Under the pieces are notes generated by a model. That model ran no database searches, had not been told where the DNA came from, and saw only the letters and a list, made by a program, of their open reading frames with translations. Source: CAJQLB01 sp041392065 (GTDB lineage: Bacteria; Bacteroidota; Bacteroidia; Flavobacteriales; Flavobacteriaceae). From it: a stretch of 64,000 nt of DNA. The stretch is from NCBI GenBank assembly GCA_041392065.1, contig JAWKMU010000003.1:186001-250000 (forward strand), in the 5' to 3' direction. Positions within the stretch are counted from its first letter, which is position 1, and each line of letters starts with the position of its first letter. This document shows, piece by piece, positions 60,463-64,000 of this stretch. Position numbers and translations under genes: made by a program.

Positions 60463-60882
60463 TTACTGAATTTCAGTGTAAACCTTTAAGTAGTGGTTTT
60501 CTTTCTCGCGCATAGTCTTAGCTTCACCCTCTGATTTGTCTTTATAACCACAGTAGTGTAAAACACCATGAACCATGACGCGTCTTAATTCATCTTCGAA
60601 TGTTTGGTTGAAATCTTCTGCGTTTTCTCTTACACGATCTACGGAAATAAAAATATCGCCGTGTAGTTCTTTTCCTACTGAATAATCAAAGCTTATAATA
60701 TCTGTTAAGGTGTCGTGATTTAAGTATTCAACATTTAAATTGTAAAGGTAGTCATCATCACAAAAAATATAATTGATGTCTCCTTCTTTACATTTTTCAA
60801 TTTGTATTACGCTTGAAAGCCACTGAGCAATTCTATCTTCTGAATGTAATTGAAACTCAATTTCGTAGTTAAAACTAATCAT
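60463..60882 (-). CDS. ybeY: Endoribonuclease YbeY
   Basis: 139 residues, normal length. YbeY is a zinc-dependent RNase for 16S rRNA maturation and ribosome quality control. The zinc motif reads His-Gly-Val-Leu-His-Tyr-Cys-Gly-Tyr-Lys-Asp: the two first His are present but the third ligand, His in E. coli, is Asp, a change I believe is common in Bacteroidota. Leu-Asn-x-Glu-Tyr-Leu-Asn-His-Asp-Thr-Leu-Thr-Asp is the other signature. Its start overlaps the DUF4175 gene by 8 bases, so they are coupled. Confidence 0.93.
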   Translation of the reverse strand: MISFNYEIEFQLHSEDRIAQWLSSVIQIEKCKEGDINYIFCDDDYLYNLNVEYLNHDTLTDIISFDYSVGKELHGDIFISVDRVRENAEDFNQTFEDELRRVMVHGVLHYCGYKDKSEGEAKTMREKENHYLKVYTEIQ

Positions 60883-63800
60883 TTTTCTTTTTAAAATAGT
60901 CTTGTACCTTCTTTTTATATTCTTGTTGCAAAGGTAGTGCTTGACGATTTAAAATTTCAGTTGTATTGAAATATTGTTTGGCATTATTAATTTGATTAAG
61001 ATTGGTGTTTTTGAATTGCTTTTGATTGGTCTCCGATTTACGTTTCTCATCTTCACCTTGCTGAAAAGTTGCGTTTTCTAGCTTTAATAATTGATGTTGT
61101 AAATTCATCATCTTTTGGAGTGTTCTATTGGTAAAGCCTTTGTTTAATAAATCCTCTTCTATTTGTTCCATTTGTTTGAGTAAATTTCCTCCAACACCTT
61201 CTTTGCCTTCTTTAGCTAATCTGTCTTGAAGAGCTTGCCTTAATTGTTGTTGTTGTTGGTATATTCTAAACAATTCGCCATTCAAGTCTTCGCTATTGCC
61301 CTCTCCGTTCTCTCCTTGTTGTTGTCCTTCTTTACCTTCTTGATTACCTTCCTTCTCGCCTTCTCTTCCCTCTTGACCATCTTGTTTTTGTCCTTCCTCA
61401 CTCTTTTTCATACCTTCTTCCATCTGTTTATTAAGCTCTTCTTGGCTCATGATAATATCTGGTAATTGCATGTCGCCTCCACCTCCTTGTCCAGGTGATG
61501 GATTCATTTGATTTTCCATATTATCCAACACATCACTTAAAAAACTAGCTAAAGTATTAGCCGAGGTTACTGTGTATTGTTGAGCCGCGACACCTTGATA
61601 TAGCCTGTTTTCTGCCAGCTGCTCTAAAGACTTATCGATATTAAAAAATACTTCGGTAATTTCTTTATTGATGCGCTCTGAAATCATTGGTTGTCTTAGC
61701 GAAAGTGCAAATAAGCTATCATCAACATGCTCAAAATGCTCTTTTAAACCCTGTTGATTTTTTAAGTAATTCGCATATTGATTGTGATTAACTTGTATGG
61801 ATTTAAAACGATTCATCAAGTCTTCTTGATCGAAAGAAAACAACACAAGATTATCTAATATTTGACGAAGCATATCAATGTCTTCAGACATTTGTTCTCC
61901 TCCTCCTCCACTCATCATTTGGCTCATCTTCTCGCTCATTTCTTTCATTTTCTGAGCAGCTTTTTTCTGATTCTTTTTTGCATTATTCTGATTTTGTTGT
62001 TGATCTTGCTCACTTGGTGATTGCTCTTTCTTTTCTAGATTTTCACTAGCTTCTTGCTGTTCTTTTTTAATCTCTTCTCCAGATTTTTTGTCTTGCTTAA
62101 CTGCATCAATTGGTTCTCTTAGTTCTTGATTTTCTTTTTGGAGTTCGTCCATTTCTTTCTGAAAATCTTCAAATTTCTTGTTGAGCTCGTCTTGCTTTTC
62201 TTTAGTATTATTCTCTTTAGTTTCTTCTGAAAGTTTTTCTTGTTCTTTGGCTAGTTCTTCTAATTCAGATTTTAGCTTCTCTGCTTTTTTAGATACATAA
62301 TAGCGTTTGGTTAGCTCTAACAATTGCTCTAAACTTCGCTTTTTGTTTTTGTTTTGTTTTGCTAACTGCTCTAGCTTTTCAGTTAGTTCTTCTTTTTGAA
62401 TTTTTTCAGCAAGTTTTTCTAATTCTTCTAAAAGTTTTTCGTCTTCTTCAAGTTGCTTTTGGTTTTCATCTAGTCGCTTTTCAATATTTTCTTTAAACTC
62501 GTCTTTTTCGTTTTCATTCTTTTGAAAATCTTCGAGATTCTCTTTTAACTTCTTGTTGAAGTTTTGCATCATTTCTTCTTGCTGCTTTTGGCGCTTTAAG
62601 AAATTTTCAAGCTTCTTTTTATCATTAAAGTTTAATTCAGATTTTTCCTTTTGAGTTTTAGAAAACTCTTCCAGCTCTTTGTCTTGCTTCTCTAACTTCT
62701 CAAGGGATTTGTTTAAATCTTTAATTGTTTCGTTTTGTTCCTTGAGTTGTTCTGTTTCCAGTTCATCTTGTGTTAACTTTCTGTATGTGAACACATTACT
62801 CTTAGTGCTTTTGTAATTATTAATAGCGTCATTATCAAACACTTGAAAGTAAACATCGTAGCTTATACCTTCTTCTAACTCAATGTCTGCCGGAAAAATA
62901 TTAATGAATTCATCAAAATTAGAATTTGAAATAGGTAATGATGCTGTTTTTTTATTGTCTTCGTTGTTACTTGGGTAATAAACTATTTGAAGTTTACTCA
63001 ATCCATAATCGTCACTAACTTGTCCATAAAAATAAAGCGTCTCAATGTCCATCGAATCTTGTTTCATTTCCACTTTAAGTTCCGGAAATTCATCTCTTAT
63101 CACATCAATGGAAAATGCTAAGCTCTCGTAATTCTTCAAATTATCATTGCTTGTGTTAATAGAATAATCAAAAGCCTTGTATAGTCTTTGAGAAAGCTCA
63201 AACTTATTATTGTTAGGTGTAAAATTATATGAAGAATCGTTAGTGGTAAGTTCAACTTGAGTGGTTGTTTTAGTATTTAAATTCCACGTGACTTTTGTTC
63301 CTTGAGGAACCACTGCATTACCATTACTTTTTAACACTTCGTCTTTCTTTTTGGTGTGTGCTGGATAATCTAAAATCATATCAAAACCAAGTAAGGTTGG
63401 CACCTCAACAACATTTAGAGTGTAAGGTTTTGAAGTCACATTGTTTGCAAACACCTTAAATTCAGCACTAGTTTTTGGTTGAGAAAACACATATTCGAAC
63501 TCATTAGGTTTTGTCTGATTTAAAAAATAGGTTTCGTTGTTGAATGAAATTTGAACGTTTTCTGGCGTAATTTCTCCTTCAGTGGTGACTATAAGTGTAA
63601 AATCTTTGTTTTCAATCGCATTTAAGTTTTCGTTCATCACAAAAAACTGAAAAGGTGCTGGAGGCTCATATGCTGTTTTATAATTTACAACACGTTCATA
63701 GCTGTCGCTAAACCAATTCATCTTCCCAGAAACAAAAGAAAACAAGATAATTAACAATGGAATTGCCGCATATTTGAGATACTTAACATTGTGTTTGAAA

Positions 63801-64000
63801 TTAATTGCTAGAGAAAAAGGAATGGGTTTAAGCTCAATTGATTTTTGATCAATACTTGCTAAAAGCAATTCGGATTGGTCTGCTGCTTTGTGAAGCTGTA
63901 ATACATTCACCAATTTATCATTTACCTCAGGAAAGTGTTTTCCAATAATTTTGGAAGCATCTAGGTAATCAATTCCTGCTTGAAGCTTAAATAATTTAAA
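60875..64000 (-). CDS. DUF4175 family membrane protein (partial, N-terminus outside window)
   Basis: At least 1041 residues; the frame runs open through base 64000, so the N-terminus is missing. A TM helix lies about 75 residues into the visible part (Ala-Ala-Ile-Pro-Leu-Leu-Ile-Ile-Leu), followed by beta-rich domains to about residue 390, then a long Lys/Glu/Gln coiled coil (about 410-690), a Gly-Gly-Gly-Gly hinge, a helical domain, and a second Gln/Glu/Gly-rich low-complexity stretch near 860-905. The family DUF4175 is widespread in Bacteroidota with no proven function. It overlaps ybeY by 8 bases. Confidence 0.85.
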   Translation of the reverse strand, partial: FKLFKLQAGIDYLDASKIIGKHFPEVNDKLVNVLQLHKAADQSELLLASIDQKSIELKPIPFSLAINFKHNVKYLKYAAIPLLIILFSFVSGKMNWFSDSYERVVNYKTAYEPPAPFQFFVMNENLNAIENKDFTLIVTTEGEITPENVQISFNNETYFLNQTKPNEFEYVFSQPKTSAEFKVFANNVTSKPYTLNVVEVPTLLGFDMILDYPAHTKKKDEVLKSNGNAVVPQGTKVTWNLNTKTTTQVELTTNDSSYNFTPNNNKFELSQRLYKAFDYSINTSNDNLKNYESLAFSIDVIRDEFPELKVEMKQDSMDIETLYFYGQVSDDYGLSKLQIVYYPSNNEDNKKTASLPISNSNFDEFINIFPADIELEEGISYDVYFQVFDNDAINNYKSTKSNVFTYRKLTQDELETEQLKEQNETIKDLNKSLEKLEKQDKELEEFSKTQKEKSELNFNDKKKLENFLKRQKQQEEMMQNFNKKLKENLEDFQKNENEKDEFKENIEKRLDENQKQLEEDEKLLEELEKLAEKIQKEELTEKLEQLAKQNKNKKRSLEQLLELTKRYYVSKKAEKLKSELEELAKEQEKLSEETKENNTKEKQDELNKKFEDFQKEMDELQKENQELREPIDAVKQDKKSGEEIKKEQQEASENLEKKEQSPSEQDQQQNQNNAKKNQKKAAQKMKEMSEKMSQMMSGGGGEQMSEDIDMLRQILDNLVLFSFDQEDLMNRFKSIQVNHNQYANYLKNQQGLKEHFEHVDDSLFALSLRQPMISERINKEITEVFFNIDKSLEQLAENRLYQGVAAQQYTVTSANTLASFLSDVLDNMENQMNPSPGQGGGGDMQLPDIIMSQEELNKQMEEGMKKSEEGQKQDGQEGREGEKEGNQEGKEGQQQGENGEGNSEDLNGELFRIYQQQQQLRQALQDRLAKEGKEGVGGNLLKQMEQIEEDLLNKGFTNRTLQKMMNLQHQLLKLENATFQQGEDEKRKSETNQKQFKNTNLNQINNAKQYFNTTEILNRQALPLQQEYKKKVQDYFKKKND

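Noticed and set aside
61244..61465. Plus-strand hydrophobic frame inside the DUF4175 gene
   Set aside because: It is the complement of Gln/Glu/Gly-rich low-complexity codons, giving Leu/Phe/Ser runs; not a real membrane protein.
63279..63300. A further CACGTG with a parS-like left half (TTCCACGTG) inside the DUF4175 gene
   Set aside because: The right half reads ACTTTT rather than GAACA, so the palindrome is broken; it lies in coding sequence.
1..64000. Mobile element, prophage, CRISPR or defence island
   Set aside because: No transposase, integrase, terminal repeats, repeat-spacer pattern or defence gene family was found; gene content and base use are uniform except for mildly richer A+T in the glycan locus.

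Overview
The window is a gene-dense, AT-rich chromosome segment of a member of Bacteroidota, almost certainly family Flavobacteriaceae and probably a marine genus of the Olleya/Lacinutrix/Winogradskyella type (the genus is a guess). The evidence is a SprE/PorW-type gliding lipoprotein, the families DUF4175, DUF4254, DUF4837, DUF5687, DUF6168, DUF6341, DUF6427 and DUF6909, an ATP synthase operon without atpD and atpC, and many promoter boxes of the Bacteroidota form TAnnTTTG, some with TTG 19 bases upstream. No tRNA, rRNA, CRISPR array or insertion sequence was seen. No gene-free stretch exceeds 300 bases.

Layout. 1-584: 5' part of a flippase gene cut by the window edge. 658-9993 (minus): a small lipoprotein, then sprE, a bactofilin, atpZ, a DUF6168 membrane protein and atpB-E-F-H-A-G. 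10120-18509: housekeeping and small conserved genes (ABC exporter pair, a flavin/2Fe-2S reductase, GT9 glycosyltransferase, DUF4254, upp, DUF6427, DUF6341, purD). 18546-47945: a roughly 29-kb surface-polysaccharide locus. 47977-56815: GH3-like enzyme, M23 peptidase, tatA, DUF4837 lipoprotein, MltD-type transglycosylase, pgk, holB and a lipid kinase. 56866-64000: OmpH/Skp-like lipoprotein, methyltransferase, mnmG between two perfect 16-bp parS palindromes, ybeY, and a DUF4175 protein cut by the right edge.

The polysaccharide locus makes UDP-glucuronate and probably UDP-xylose (ugd, uxs), GDP-fucose (gmd, fcl), dTDP-rhamnose (rfbABCD) and UDP-ManNAc (wecB). It has two initiating sugar transferases, several GT4 glycosyltransferases, an acetyltransferase, a flippase, two polymerase/ligase-type membrane proteins and a Wzz-like chain-length protein. 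Inside it, a run of fifteen tightly packed minus-strand genes from gmd (41821) to a WcaI-like glycosyltransferase (27308) carries a full sulfate-activation set (cysD, cysN, cysC, cysQ, DUF2061), a PAPS-type sulfotransferase and an unknown lipoprotein, with no PAPS reductase or sulfite reductase. A strong promoter motif lies just upstream of gmd. The simplest reading is a co-expressed pathway for a sulfated, fucose-containing surface polysaccharide.

The two parS sites around mnmG suggest the right-hand part of the window lies in the origin-proximal ParB-loading zone. The sprE-bactofilin-ATP synthase linkage puts a type IX secretion/gliding component directly upstream of the energy-generating operon.
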